Assembly (NCBI RefSeq): GCF_000171615.1
Contig: NZ_ABFU01000051.3
Location: forward strand, 62,001-126,000
DNA length: 64,000 bases
DNA from: Bacillus coahuilensis m4-4
Lineage (GTDB): Bacteria > Bacillota > Bacilli > Bacillales > Bacillaceae_K
Direction: 5' to 3'
The notes beneath the pieces were generated by a model, which saw nothing but the letters and a program-made list of their open reading frames with translations, was not told the DNA's origin and did no database searches. Below, piece after piece: positions 8,865 to 18,436 of the stretch. The stretch's first letter is position 1; every line of letters begins with the position of its first letter. The position numbers and the translations under genes were made by a program.

Positions 8865-10016
8865 GTGATTTACTTCGATAATAGCGCAACAACTAGGCCG
8901 TTCAAAGAAGTGCTGGAAACATTCCAGAAAGTGAATCAGTCGTTTTTTGCAAACCCCTCATCCTTACATGGGTTAGGGTCAAAAGTTGATAAACTAATTG
9001 GACAAGCACGGGTGCAAATTGCCAATCTTCTTCAAGTAGGTGAAGAAGAGATTTACTTTACGTCTGGTGGAACTGAATCCAACAACTTAGCCATTAAAGG
9101 TACAGCTCTTCAGTTCTCAAATCGTGGGAAGCATATTATCACGACTAGCATTGAACATCCATCTGTGAAACAAGCATGTAAGCAATTAGAAGCGTATGGT
9201 TTTACGGTTACCTACTTACCTGTGACAAGAGAAGGTCATGTAAGAGTCGAAGACGTTCAAAATGCCATTACGGACAAGACCATTTTAGTTTCAATTATGC
9301 ATGTCAATAATGAGATTGGGTCGATTCAACCGATTCAACAAATTGGGGAACTATTGAAAACGTATGATAAAATTGTTTTCCACGTAGATGCTGTTCAAAG
9401 TATTGGTAAGGTTAACCTTAATTTAATGAACTGGGGCATTGATTTATGCACGTTGTCTAGTCATAAATTTCATGGATTAAAAGGAACTGGAATTTTATAT
9501 AAACGAAAAAAATTAATGCTTTCTCCCATTATTTCAGGGGGCGAGCAGGAAAATTATTTAAGAAGCGGGACAGAAAATACAGGCGGCATTGTTTCAACAG
9601 CTAAAGCACTTAGAATGCATATGGAAATGGTTCAAACTAATTTGCATAGCCTCTACGCGATTTCGAATTATTTAAAAAAAGAGCTGTCAAAGCACGAAGA
9701 AATAATCAATCATTCTCCGAGTGAAAACGGAGCTCCCCATATCCTCAACTTCTCGTTAAGGGGAATAAAAGGAGAAGTATTGGTGCACGCTTTTGAAGAA
9801 TATGACATCTATATCTCAACAACAAGTGCGTGTTCTTCTAAACAAAAAGCTCCAAGTGAAACGTTATTGCAAATGGGAAAAACCTCAAGTCTTGCAGAAA
9901 GTGCAGTTCGTATTAGCTTAAGCTATGAAAACACCATGGAGGAAGCTGAACGATTTAGTAAGGTACTGACAAATGTGATTGCACAATTTAGAACAGTGAT
10001 AAGGAGACAAGGATGA
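8865..10016 (+). CDS. iscS: Cysteine desulfurase, NifS/IscS type, partner of ThiI
   Basis: A PLP enzyme that takes sulfur from cysteine as a protein persulfide. The 383-residue product has TSGGTESNNLAIKG for cofactor binding, the PLP lysine in SSHKFHGLKGTG (about residue 201) and the persulfide cysteine in TTSACSSK (about residue 323). It starts at GTG 8865 after AAGGAAGGAA. The stop overlaps the thiI start (ATGA), so the two are coupled. In B. subtilis the equivalent NifZ passes sulfur to ThiI for 4-thiouridine in tRNA; the same role is inferred here. Confidence 0.92.
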   Translation: MIYFDNSATTRPFKEVLETFQKVNQSFFANPSSLHGLGSKVDKLIGQARVQIANLLQVGEEEIYFTSGGTESNNLAIKGTALQFSNRGKHIITTSIEHPSVKQACKQLEAYGFTVTYLPVTREGHVRVEDVQNAITDKTILVSIMHVNNEIGSIQPIQQIGELLKTYDKIVFHVDAVQSIGKVNLNLMNWGIDLCTLSSHKFHGLKGTGILYKRKKLMLSPIISGGEQENYLRSGTENTGGIVSTAKALRMHMEMVQTNLHSLYAISNYLKKELSKHEEIINHSPSENGAPHILNFSLRGIKGEVLVHAFEEYDIYISTTSACSSKQKAPSETLLQMGKTSSLAESAVRISLSYENTMEEAERFSKVLTNVIAQFRTVIRRQG

Positions 10017-11218
10017 AATTTAATCGAATTTTAGTACGTTATGGAGAAATCTCTACAAAAGGTAGAAATAGAAGTCAGTTCACTTCACGACTGAGAAGAA
10101 ATGTTCTTGGAGTTGTAAGTGATATGCCAAAAATTAAGGTGGAAGCCACAAGGGATCGAATGCATGTCTATTTAAACGATGAAGACGGCGAAGAAGTAAT
10201 GAAAAGGCTAAAGACTGTTTTTGGAATTCAGTCTTTTTCACCAGTCGTAAAATGCAACAAAGAAAAGGATGAAATCCAAAAAACGGCACTTGATATGATG
10301 AAAAAAGTGGCAACGAATAAAACATTTAAGGTAACGGTTAAGCGTGCAGATAAGTCTTTTCCATATGATACAAACGAATTAAATCACATGATTGGTGGAT
10401 TTGTTTTAAAACATACGGAGGGATTACATGTCGATGTAAAAAACCCCGATTACACACTTCAGATTGAAATACGTGAAGAAGGTGTGTATTTGTCCAATGA
10501 GAAAATAAATGGAGCAGGTGGCATGCCTGCTGGGGCAAGTGGGAAGGCCATGCTTATGCTCTCAGGAGGGTTAGATAGTCCTGTTGCGGGGTATTTAACG
10601 ATGAAACGTGGAGTGGAGATTGAAGCTGTTCATTTCCATAGCCCTCCCTATACTTCAGAAAGATCAAAAGAAAAAGTGATTGAATTAGCTAGGATTTTGT
10701 CAGGGTTTAGTGGAACAATCAAGCTGCACATTGTTCCATTCACGGAGGTTCAACAAACTATTCATCAGCAAGTTCCGGAGAACTATACGATGACCTCTAC
10801 TAGAAGAATGATGTTGAAGATAACGGACCTTATTCGTGCAAAGGAAAACGGTTTAGCGATCGTGACAGGGGAAAGTCTTGGGCAGGTGGCAAGCCAGACA
10901 CTTCATAGTATGAGTGCAATTAATGCCGTAACATCTACTCCAGTCTTAAGACCTTTAATTTCCAATGATAAAACGGACATTATTGATAGTGCTAAAGAAA
11001 TTGGTACGTACGATACATCCATATTACCCTTTGAGGATTGTTGTACGATCTTTACACCTCCCGCTCCAAAAACAAGGCCGAAATTAGAGAAAATTGAATA
11101 CTACGAGAGCTTTGTAGACTTCAATGAACTTATAGAGAAGGCAGTAAACAACGTAGAAACTATAATGTTGAATCCACAATCCAAAGGAAATCATCAAGAA
11201 TTTGAGGAGTTATTATAA
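10013..11218 (+). CDS. thiI: tRNA 4-thiouridine synthase ThiI
   Basis: ThiI adenylates U8 of tRNA and replaces its oxygen with sulfur. The 401-residue protein has an N-terminal ferredoxin-like region, a THUMP domain (about residues 60-165) and a PP-loop ATP-binding site, MLSGGLDSPVAGY, near residue 184. There is no C-terminal rhodanese domain, which is normal for Bacillus. The C-terminal cysteine pair DCCTIFTPPAPKTRP is conserved in the family. It is translationally coupled to the upstream cysteine desulfurase. Confidence 0.96.
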   Translation: MKFNRILVRYGEISTKGRNRSQFTSRLRRNVLGVVSDMPKIKVEATRDRMHVYLNDEDGEEVMKRLKTVFGIQSFSPVVKCNKEKDEIQKTALDMMKKVATNKTFKVTVKRADKSFPYDTNELNHMIGGFVLKHTEGLHVDVKNPDYTLQIEIREEGVYLSNEKINGAGGMPAGASGKAMLMLSGGLDSPVAGYLTMKRGVEIEAVHFHSPPYTSERSKEKVIELARILSGFSGTIKLHIVPFTEVQQTIHQQVPENYTMTSTRRMMLKITDLIRAKENGLAIVTGESLGQVASQTLHSMSAINAVTSTPVLRPLISNDKTDIIDSAKEIGTYDTSILPFEDCCTIFTPPAPKTRPKLEKIEYYESFVDFNELIEKAVNNVETIMLNPQSKGNHQEFEELL

Positions 11219-11244
11219 TAGGAACATTTACCAATTGATTTGAA

Positions 11245-11274
11245 GCATGAACCCATGTGATTTGGCACACTCTA
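11245..11274 (+). promoter_or_regulatory. Possible sigma-G promoter of sspA
   Basis: GCATG (11245-11249) and CACTCTA (11268-11274), 18 bp apart, loosely fit the forespore sigma-G pattern. The target gene is a classic sigma-G gene, but the -10 match is imperfect. Confidence 0.3.
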
Positions 11275-11297
11275 TACTCACAAGGAGGTGACAACAC

Positions 11298-11501
11298 ATG
11301 GCAAACAGATCTTCAAATCAATTAGTGGCTCCTGGAGCACAACAAGCAATTGACCAAATGAAATACGAAATCGCTTCTGAGTTTGGAGTACAATTAGGAC
11401 CAGATGCGACAGCTCGTGCTAACGGTTCAGTTGGTGGTGAGATTACAAAGCGTCTTGTACAAATGGCTGAACAACAAATTGGTGGTTCTTACCAACAATA
11501 A
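11298..11501 (+). CDS. sspA: Alpha/beta-type small acid-soluble spore protein
   Basis: A DNA-binding protein that coats forespore DNA, protects it from UV and heat, and is degraded by GPR protease on germination. The 67-residue protein has both family signatures: [10 protein letters not shown], with the GPR cleavage region, and [20 protein letters not shown]. It starts after a strong AAGGAGGTGAC site. It is monocistronic between thiI and an acyl-CoA synthetase gene and ends at a good terminator, as for B. subtilis sspA. Confidence 0.96.
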   Translation: MANRSSNQLVAPGAQQAIDQMKYEIASEFGVQLGPDATARANGSVGGEITKRLVQMAEQQIGGSYQQ

Positions 11502-11522
11502 CAAAAAAATAAAAATGGCTAC

Positions 11523-11553
11523 AGGGAGCAGACAGATGTCTGCTCTCTTTTTT
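11523..11553 (+). terminator. Intrinsic terminator of sspA
   Basis: GAGCAGACA, a short loop, TGTCTGCTC and then TTTTTT. Confidence 0.88.
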
Positions 11554-11678
11554 CATACAATATAGTATGAGCTGTAGGTAATGGAATTATTCGACAAAAA
11601 TAGAATATTTTCTACCAACCCTTACATTTAAATATTCTGAATCATTCAATTATAATAGATGTAAGGAGGGGATCAAGG

Positions 11679-13244
11679 ATGGTAAGGTTAATAGCTCCAA
11701 GCACCTATAATATGCTTGAAGAGGTTGAAAAATTTAATGGAAGCAATCGAGTGGCTCTAATTATTGAAGAAGCAACAGGAGAACATGAACAAGTTACATA
11801 TGAGCAATTAATATCTACTGTAAATAAAATTGGAAACGTTTTCTTGGGGAGGGGTCTTCGAAAAGGAGACAAAGCATTGGTTATCGTTCCTAGAGGTAGA
11901 CAAGCGTATGAAATATATTTAGCTCTCCTAAAAATTGGAGTCGTCATAATCCCCTGTTCTGAAATGCTTCGTGCAAAAGACTTAATGTACCGCATTGATC
12001 ATAGTGAAGCTAAAGCGGTTATTTGTGATAAACATTTAGTCTCGTGCTTTGATGAAGTAGATCTTTCCGAACTGTTTAGATTCATTGTTTCGGGAAATAT
12101 ACCGGGGTTTGTTTCTTTAGAAAGTGAGATCTCAACGGCAAACAATCAATTGTCTATAACCCCAACTAGTCGAGACGACTTAGCCTTTTTATCCTATACA
12201 TCCGGGACAACTGGTAATCCAAAAGGTGTATCTCATACGCATGGTTGGGCATATGCACATATTAGAACCGCAGCAAAAGACTGGTTAAGCATTGTGGAAG
12301 GGGATACTGTGTGGGCAACCGCAGGACCAGGTTGGCAAAAATGGGTGTGGAGTCCATTCTTATCTGTACTAGGATCTGGGGCAACTGGGCTTGTGTATAA
12401 AGGGAAGTTTGAACCAAAGACATTTCTATCACTACTCGATAAACATAATGTTAATGTTCTATGCTGTACTCCAACAGAATACCGTTTAATGGCTAAAGTA
12501 GAGGATCTGTCGCATTATTCATTATCCTCTCTTCATAGTGCTGTCTCTGCTGGTGAACCGTTAAATCGAGAAGTGATTGATACGTTTCATCAACATTTTT
12601 CTGTAGAAGTTAGAGATGGATATGGACAAACAGAGAATACTCTTCTTGTAGGTACATTAAAAGGTATGAAAATTAAACCAGGTTCTATGGGAAAACCGAC
12701 TCCAGGAAATCATGTAGAGATCATTAACGAAGAAGGAGTGCCATGTGAAGTTGAAGAAGTAGGTGATATTGCTGTGCATCGTGATACACCAGCATTATTT
12801 AAAGAATATTATAAAGACAGAGAAAGAACGCTGATGCAATTCAGAGGAGATTATTATATAACGGGTGACAAAGCAAAAAGAGATGAGGACGGGTATTTTT
12901 GGTTTGAGGGTAGGGGGGACGATATTATCATTAGTTCTGGCTATACAATTGGACCATTTGAAGTAGAAGATGCCCTCATAAAACATCCTCTTGTAAAAGA
13001 ATGTGCAGTTGTGGCAAGTCCAGATGAAATACGTGGACATATTGTAAAAGCATTTGTTGTCCTAACCCATTTACAACAAAATGAAGAGGAGACAACAATA
13101 GAATTACAAAACCACGTTAAACGACTAACGGCTCCATATAAATACCCAAGGATAATAGAATATTTAGAAGAGCTTCCGAAAACAACTTCAGGTAAAATAC
13201 GTCGAGTGGATCTCAGAAATAAAGAACTGGCAAATAAGAAGTAG
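11679..13244 (+). CDS. Acyl-CoA synthetase, AMP-forming (MACS type, YtcI-like)
   Basis: Activates a carboxylic acid to its acyl-CoA through an acyl-adenylate. The 521-residue protein shows the ANL-family motifs in order: SYTSGTTGNPKGVSHTHGW (about residue 172), DGYGQTEN (A5), YYITGDKAKRDEDGYFWFEG (A7), GRGDDIIISSGY (A8) and the catalytic lysine in PKTTSGKIRR. It most resembles medium or branched-chain acyl-CoA synthetases, not acetyl-CoA synthetase, because it lacks the long N-terminal region of the latter. The substrate cannot be read from the sequence. The start follows AAGGAGGGGATCAAGG. Confidence 0.88.
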   Translation: MVRLIAPSTYNMLEEVEKFNGSNRVALIIEEATGEHEQVTYEQLISTVNKIGNVFLGRGLRKGDKALVIVPRGRQAYEIYLALLKIGVVIIPCSEMLRAKDLMYRIDHSEAKAVICDKHLVSCFDEVDLSELFRFIVSGNIPGFVSLESEISTANNQLSITPTSRDDLAFLSYTSGTTGNPKGVSHTHGWAYAHIRTAAKDWLSIVEGDTVWATAGPGWQKWVWSPFLSVLGSGATGLVYKGKFEPKTFLSLLDKHNVNVLCCTPTEYRLMAKVEDLSHYSLSSLHSAVSAGEPLNREVIDTFHQHFSVEVRDGYGQTENTLLVGTLKGMKIKPGSMGKPTPGNHVEIINEEGVPCEVEEVGDIAVHRDTPALFKEYYKDRERTLMQFRGDYYITGDKAKRDEDGYFWFEGRGDDIIISSGYTIGPFEVEDALIKHPLVKECAVVASPDEIRGHIVKAFVVLTHLQQNEEETTIELQNHVKRLTAPYKYPRIIEYLEELPKTTSGKIRRVDLRNKELANKK

Positions 13245-13259
13245 TGTTTAATTCTGTAG

Positions 13260-13288
13260 GATACAGGCGGGATGCCTGTATTTTTTTA
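13260..13288 (+). terminator. Intrinsic terminator of the acyl-CoA synthetase gene
   Basis: ATACAGGC and GCCTGTAT stem with a 5-nt loop and a 7-T tract. Confidence 0.87.
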
Positions 13289-13410
13289 TGGAAATAAAAA
13301 TAGAGAGAATCTACTTTTTCCTATTTTAAACAATAAGATTGATTCTTGCTAATAAATCTTATATGGTGTTTTTAGGATAACAGTAAATGGATAGGAATAA
13401 GGTGAAATAT

Positions 13411-15002
13411 ATGCATACGATATGGTTTAATGGAACAATTTACACGATGCAGGAAGAACATCAAACGGTGGAAGCTGTAGTTACATACGAAGGAAGTATC
13501 GTAGATCTAGGAAATGAAGTCGACCTTCGTTCAAAATACTCACTGCTAGATGAAGTGAATTTAAAAGGGAATACATTGTTTCCGGGTTTTGTGGATAGTC
13601 ATATGCATCTCATAGGTCACGGGGAGTCTTTAATGAGACTGGATTTAACGGGGTGTAAGAGCAAGGAGGAAGCACTTCTACTTTTACAAGAAAAACAGAA
13701 GTAATACCTGCCGGTCAGTGGATAGTAGGGGAAGGCTGGAATGAGAACGCTTGGTCAGTGCCAGAGCCTTTCCAAAAAGAAGAGTTAGACCTAATAGCAC
13801 CTAATCATCCGGTTGTACTGAAGAGGACCTGCCGACATATGATTGCCGTAAATTCACTTGTTCTCTCTCAAGCAGGGATCGTTGAAACCATGGTAGATCC
13901 AGTTGGAGGCATTATTGACAAAAAAGATGGAATGATGACTGGCCTATTAATGGATCAAGCTCAAAACCTAGTATTTGATATCATGCCGACGGCTAGTGAA
14001 GCGTATTTACGACTTGCTCTTCAAACCGCTATTGAAGATTGCTGGAGTAAAGGGTTGGTTGGTGGACATACGGAAGACATGAGCTACTACGGCGGATTTA
14101 CTAAAACATACGGTGCCTTTCAAAAGGTTATTGAAGATGAACAAAAGCATTTCCGTGCTCATTTACTTGTTCACCATGAGGTCATAGAAGACTGGGCAGC
14201 CATTCACACCATTTTTAAAGGGGGAAGTGAATGGCTTGAATGGGGCGCTATGAAGATATTCGCAGACGGTGCTTTAGGCGGCAGAACGGCTCTATTGAGT
14301 CACCTATATGAGGATGATCCTACAACTAGCGGAATTCCAATACATTCAAAGGAAAGCTTATTTACATTAGTAAAGAAAGCAAGATCATTAAACCTTCCTG
14401 TGGCTGTTCATACAATTGGTGATCTAGCCTTTGAATGGGTACTAGATGCAGTTAAGGCTTACCCAACCACTTCAGATAAAAGGGACAGATTTATTCATGG
14501 TCAAATATTGCGGAAAGAATTAATAGATGGATTCAAAGGCGTTTCTGCCATCATTGATATCCAGCCTACATTTGTACTTTCAGATTTTCCATGGGTCATA
14601 GATCGAATTGGGGAGAACAGAATGAACTACAACTATGCATGGAAGACGTTGCTTGAGGAAGGGATACATTGTGCGGGTGGTTCGGATGCTCCTATTGAAA
14701 CCGTAGCCCCTCTCGTGGGGATTGAGGCGGCAGTATCTAGATCTGTCATGGTTGAAGGGAATCCAGTAGTGTTCGGAGAAGAAGAAAAGCTTTCTGTATT
14801 CGAAGCCATCTCCTTATTTACTAAAGGAAGCGCCTATGCTATCCACCATGAGCATGATCGAGGAATGCTGAAGGAAGGCTATGTAGCGGACTTTACCATT
14901 TTAAAAGACGACCCATTTAAAGTGAATGAAACAAGTATATCTACTATTCCAGTAGAGATGACAGTGGTAGGCGGAAGATTGGTGTATAAGGCTGAGAGGT
15001 AA
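13411..15002 (+). CDS. ytcJ: Amidohydrolase, YtcJ family (frameshifted in this sequence)
   Basis: A metal-dependent hydrolase of the Amidohydro_3 group. The N-terminal strand (MHTIWFNGTIYTMQ) leads to the metal motif FVDSHMHLIGHG. The barrel continues with WGAMKIFADGALGGRTALLS, AVHTIGDLAFEWVLDAV, and CAGGSDAPIETVAPL. A missing A in the run at 13690-13694 breaks the frame after LLLLQEK; with one A added it reads on into TEVIPAGQWIVGEGWNENAW and gives 530 residues, normal for the family. ATG 13411 has AAGGTG upstream and fits better than ATG 13387. The physiological substrate is unknown. It is followed closely by rarD. Confidence 0.87.
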
Positions 15003-15019
15003 GAATGGGGGAAGTAAAA

Positions 15020-15937
15020 ATGAGAGGTTCAGATGAACAAGCAGGATTAATTTATACAGCAAGTGCCTATCTTCTATGGGGAATACTTCCTTTATATTGG
15101 AAACTATTAGAACATATACCAGCTGACGAAATATTAGCCAATCGAATTTTTTGGTCGTTTTGGTTTATGTTAGCCTACTTACTGGTTACGAAGCGATTTG
15201 TAAAATACAAACAAGCTCAACAAAAAATGTTTCAAAATAAACGACAATTCTTTGCGTTGCTCACCGCGTCTCTTCTTATAAGTGCCAATTGGTTTATTTA
15301 TATATATGCTGTTAATACTGAGCAAATGGTGCAGGCAAGCCTAGGGTATTATATTAATCCATTAGTCAGTATTTTCTTAGGAATTGTGGTGTTGAAAGAA
15401 AAGCTAAAGAAAATCCATATTGCTTCCTTGCTTCTAGCCTGTACAGGAGTAATCATCCTGACTATTTCATATGGGCAAATTCCTTGGATTGCATTAGGAT
15501 TAGCGGTATCCTTTGGTCTTTATGGTTTAGCAAAAAAGCTAATAAAAGTAGAAGCAGCCGTAGGTTTAACATTAGAAACTTTAACAATATCACCACTTGC
15601 ATTCCTCTACTTTGTGTATTTGTGGTATTCGTCGGGGGCTATTGAGTTGATACATGGTTCCTTCTTCTCTATAGGATTATTAATTGGGGCAGGAGCCGTA
15701 ACGGCCGTTCCTTTATTGTTATTTGGAAAAGGTGCGCAGGCCATCCCATTATTTTTAGTAGGATTTCTCCAATATATTGCACCAACCATTACTCTATTAT
15801 TAGGGATCTTATTATATAATGAGTCATTTGGGCAAATTGATTTACTTGCTTTCTGCTTTATATGGGCAGCGTTAGTCATGGTGAGTGTGAACGGATTACG
15901 AGTTCATGCTACGCGACATAGGAAAATTAGTGCTTAA
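15020..15937 (+). CDS. rarD: EamA/RarD family transporter
   Basis: A drug/metabolite-superfamily membrane protein of RarD type, with about ten predicted transmembrane helices. Diagnostic stretches are AYLLWGILPLYWKLLEHIPA and EILANRIFWSFWFML near the N-terminus, and YINPLVSIFLGIVVLKEKL. The substrate is unknown; RarD proteins were named for chloramphenicol sensitivity in E. coli. The start at 15020 is preferred because GGGGGAAG lies at proper distance; ATG 15005, 3 bp after the amidohydrolase stop, is an in-frame alternative. The two genes are likely one operon. Confidence 0.85.
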   Translation: MRGSDEQAGLIYTASAYLLWGILPLYWKLLEHIPADEILANRIFWSFWFMLAYLLVTKRFVKYKQAQQKMFQNKRQFFALLTASLLISANWFIYIYAVNTEQMVQASLGYYINPLVSIFLGIVVLKEKLKKIHIASLLLACTGVIILTISYGQIPWIALGLAVSFGLYGLAKKLIKVEAAVGLTLETLTISPLAFLYFVYLWYSSGAIELIHGSFFSIGLLIGAGAVTAVPLLLFGKGAQAIPLFLVGFLQYIAPTITLLLGILLYNESFGQIDLLAFCFIWAALVMVSVNGLRVHATRHRKISA

Positions 15938-15942
15938 TAAGG

Positions 15943-15978
15943 GAAAAGTCCAGACGGCAGTGTCTGGGCTTTTTTTGT
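15943..15978 (+). terminator. Intrinsic terminator of rarD
   Basis: AGTCCAGAC and GTCTGGGCT arms with a short loop, followed by TTTTTTT. Confidence 0.87.
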
Positions 15979-16004
15979 GAGCGCTTTGTTAAGATGCTCT
16001 GGAG

Positions 16005-16230
16005 TGGCGCGGTGCAGGGATTGGGTTTGGAGAGGGGTGAGAGCACCGCGCGGGGGTGGCGCGGTGCAGAAAGTAGGTTTGGTTAGGTGTGAGAGCACCG
16101 CGCGGGGGTGGCGCGGTGCAGAAAGTAGGTTTGGGCAGGAGTGAGAGCACCGCGCGGGGGTGGCGCGGTGCAGAAAGTGGGTTTGGGCAGGGGTGAGAGC
16201 ACCGCGCGGGAGCGGCGCGGTGCAGAAAGA
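16005..16230. repeat. GC-rich 52-bp tandem array of perfect hairpins
   Basis: Five copies of a GGCGCGGTGCAG-centred unit start at 16005, 16057, 16109, 16161 and 16213, exactly 52 bp apart. GCACCGCGC and GCGCGGTGC form 9-bp perfect stems with 7-nt loops at 16043-16067, 16095-16119, 16147-16171 and 16199-16223. The composition is strikingly GC-rich against an AT-rich genome. The array lies between convergent rarD and NAD kinase genes. The rest of the region, 16231-16450, shows no gene. Reading frames across the array lack ribosome sites. Confidence 0.9.
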
Positions 16231-16450
16231 ATATTAATTATAAGTATATCCCCGCCTAGCCCTCCCCCGCAAAACAAGCACACGTTCAGAGAACAATCAA
16301 CTCCGCCTCATCCCCTATCCATACTAAATCTTCCCCACCAAGTGCAACGAATTCCCTCACAAAAAGACCCGCCAACGAGAATCAGTTGGCAGGCATATGA
16401 AAACAATCTCTAAATAAGAAAAAACCTATCTCCATAACAAGTTAATCAAC

Positions 16451-17251
16451 TTATAAAAACGTGCGCTGAACCTTGTGCCAGAATGAATTGTCCTTTAATT
16501 TCAAGGTTTTAATCATTTTCCCGCTTAGCCCAACCTCAACAGATTCAACGTGTTGAATACTTAATGCTTCATTGTCAATCCCCATAATAGGGTAATCATT
16601 TCCATCTTGAACAACGTTTAGCACGAGCTTTCGTTGGTCGCTTAAAATAAAGGAGGACCCTAACGTACGGAAGCGATTATTATTTAATGAAGCAAGTTCA
16701 CTTACTTGTATACAAGGCAGCATAGGATCTACGACTGCTCCGTTAACGGATTTATTATAAGCAGTACTTCCAGTTGGGGTAGAAATAATCATTCCGTCGC
16801 CTCTGAACGTTTCAAAATGGAGGTTGTCAATATGTACATCGATGACAAACGTTTTAATCACACCCGAACGAATACTAAATTCATTTAAACAATAGAATGA
16901 GGTATTATCGTCCACTTTTACTTCAATGGTTGGATAACGTCTGACTTCAAGGTTCTCATTGGCTAGTACGTCAACCATTTTACTTGTGTCATCCATATGG
17001 AAATCACAGTACATGCTAAGGCCTCCAGTAGTGGAAACGCCTGCGTACAAACAGTCTTCTCTAAAGCCCGTCTGTCTAACGGCTTGCAGGAACGTGCCGT
17101 CACCACCTACGCTGACAATAATGTTTGCATCTTCATGCTTGTCCACTACATAAAAATCATAGCGATCGGCTGCCTCTTTTAAGAAGGCAGTTTTGCCTAA
17201 TGAATCATCGTCTTTTCTTGAGTAAAAGAAAATATTCTTACGTTCTTCCAT
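16451..17251 (-). CDS. ppnK: NAD kinase
   Basis: Phosphorylates NAD to NADP, the only route to NADP(H). The 266-residue protein has the GGDG nucleotide motif in VSVGGDGTFLQAV (residues 47-59), the STTGGLSMY loop, NEFSIRSG and the TPTGSTAYNKSVNGAVVDP stretch. Bacillus has two NAD kinases (PpnKA/NadF and PpnKB/NadG); the position between ytcJ-rarD and sppA matches the ytdI (ppnKB) gene. It diverges from sppA. The ATG at 17251 is preceded by GAGGAGTTACG. Confidence 0.93.
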   Translation of the reverse strand: MEERKNIFFYSRKDDDSLGKTAFLKEAADRYDFYVVDKHEDANIIVSVGGDGTFLQAVRQTGFREDCLYAGVSTTGGLSMYCDFHMDDTSKMVDVLANENLEVRRYPTIEVKVDDNTSFYCLNEFSIRSGVIKTFVIDVHIDNLHFETFRGDGMIISTPTGSTAYNKSVNGAVVDPMLPCIQVSELASLNNNRFRTLGSSFILSDQRKLVLNVVQDGNDYPIMGIDNEALSIQHVESVEVGLSGKMIKTLKLKDNSFWHKVQRTFL

Positions 17252-17411
17252 CGTAACTCCTCCTCATTCTTTTTTTTCGACCAACAATCGGAATGTCTGT
17301 TAAAATAGTGAGAGTAAGTTCCAAAGGTTGGAGAAAGATAGAATTTATGACAACTCTATTTTACCACGGTTGAAACAGATGGTGAAATGGTAGAGAATTG
17401 GAGGAATTAGA

Positions 17412-18422
17412 ATGTCAGGTAAAAGGTGGACCGCATTGGTCATTGCGGTAGGCTTATTCTTTGTTTCAATTGTAGTCAATTTAGCTACTACGGCGCTATC
17501 AACCGATTTTACAAGCAGCTTAGAAAGTATGCTTGAAACCCCAGAGAACGGGGTAGTTGAAACTATCCTTGAAAAGGGAAGTGCGTCTAAGAGAATTGCT
17601 GTGTTAGAAGTAAATGGAGTGATTCAAGACACAGGAGATGTGGCATCATTTTTTGAAAGCCCTACATACAATCATCGTCAATTTATGGATCAATTAGAAG
17701 TCATTAAGGAAGACAAAACCATTCAGGGGGTTGTTCTGCGCGTAAACTCACCTGGAGGAGGGACGGCTGAAAGTGCCCAAATTCATCAGAAGCTTGTAGA
17801 ACTTAAAGAAGAAGCTGAAATTCCAGTGTATGTAAGTATGGGGTCTATTGCTGCTTCTGGTGGATATTATATTTCAGCTCCAGCAGATAAAATTTTTGCA
17901 ATGGGCGAAACGCTTACGGGTTCTTTAGGTGTGATTATGCAAAGTTTGAATTATTCAGGTTTAGCAGAAGAATATGGAGTGGAAATGGTCACCATCAAAA
18001 GTGGACCGTATAAAGATATTCTCAGTCCTACTCGCGAAGTGACCGAAGAAGAGAGAAATATTTTACAATCAATGATTGATAATTCGTATGAAGCGTTCGT
18101 CGATGTTATTGCAACTGGCCGAGATATGAGTGAAGCAGAAGTGAAAAGAATTGCAGATGGACGAATTTATGATGGGTATCAAGCGAAGGAAAATAATTTA
18201 ATAGATGAATTTGGCTATTATGAAGATGCATTAGAAGCATTAAAAAAAGATCATGATTTAAATGGTGCACAGGTGTTTGAATATTCTACTGGTATGGGCT
18301 TCGAGTCCTTGTTCTCCTATTCAGCTCAGTCTGTTTTTGGGAAGGATATGGAAAGTAGAATGTTAATGGACTTTCTATCTAAATCAAGTGGACCTAGATT
18401 AATGTATTTATATGCGGAATAA
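17412..18422 (+). CDS. sppA: Signal peptide peptidase SppA
   Basis: A membrane serine protease that degrades leftover signal peptides; in B. subtilis it is also linked to lantibiotic resistance. The 336-residue protein has one N-terminal transmembrane segment (about residues 7-27) and a ClpP-like fold outside the membrane. The catalytic serine is Ser149 in GSIAASGGYYIS and the general-base lysine is Lys201 in SGPYKDILSPTREVT. LRVNSPGGGTAES is the conserved oxyanion stretch. ATG 17412 follows TTGGAGGAATTAGA. The RDD gene begins 14 bp downstream. Confidence 0.95.
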   Translation: MSGKRWTALVIAVGLFFVSIVVNLATTALSTDFTSSLESMLETPENGVVETILEKGSASKRIAVLEVNGVIQDTGDVASFFESPTYNHRQFMDQLEVIKEDKTIQGVVLRVNSPGGGTAESAQIHQKLVELKEEAEIPVYVSMGSIAASGGYYISAPADKIFAMGETLTGSLGVIMQSLNYSGLAEEYGVEMVTIKSGPYKDILSPTREVTEEERNILQSMIDNSYEAFVDVIATGRDMSEAEVKRIADGRIYDGYQAKENNLIDEFGYYEDALEALKKDHDLNGAQVFEYSTGMGFESLFSYSAQSVFGKDMESRMLMDFLSKSSGPRLMYLYAE

Positions 18423-18436
18423 GGAGGGGAAGTAAC

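Noticed and set aside
16083-16413. Open frames of 66 and 90 codons over the GC-rich hairpin array
   Set aside because: The 52-bp period is not a multiple of three, the products are low-complexity, and there is no ribosome site.
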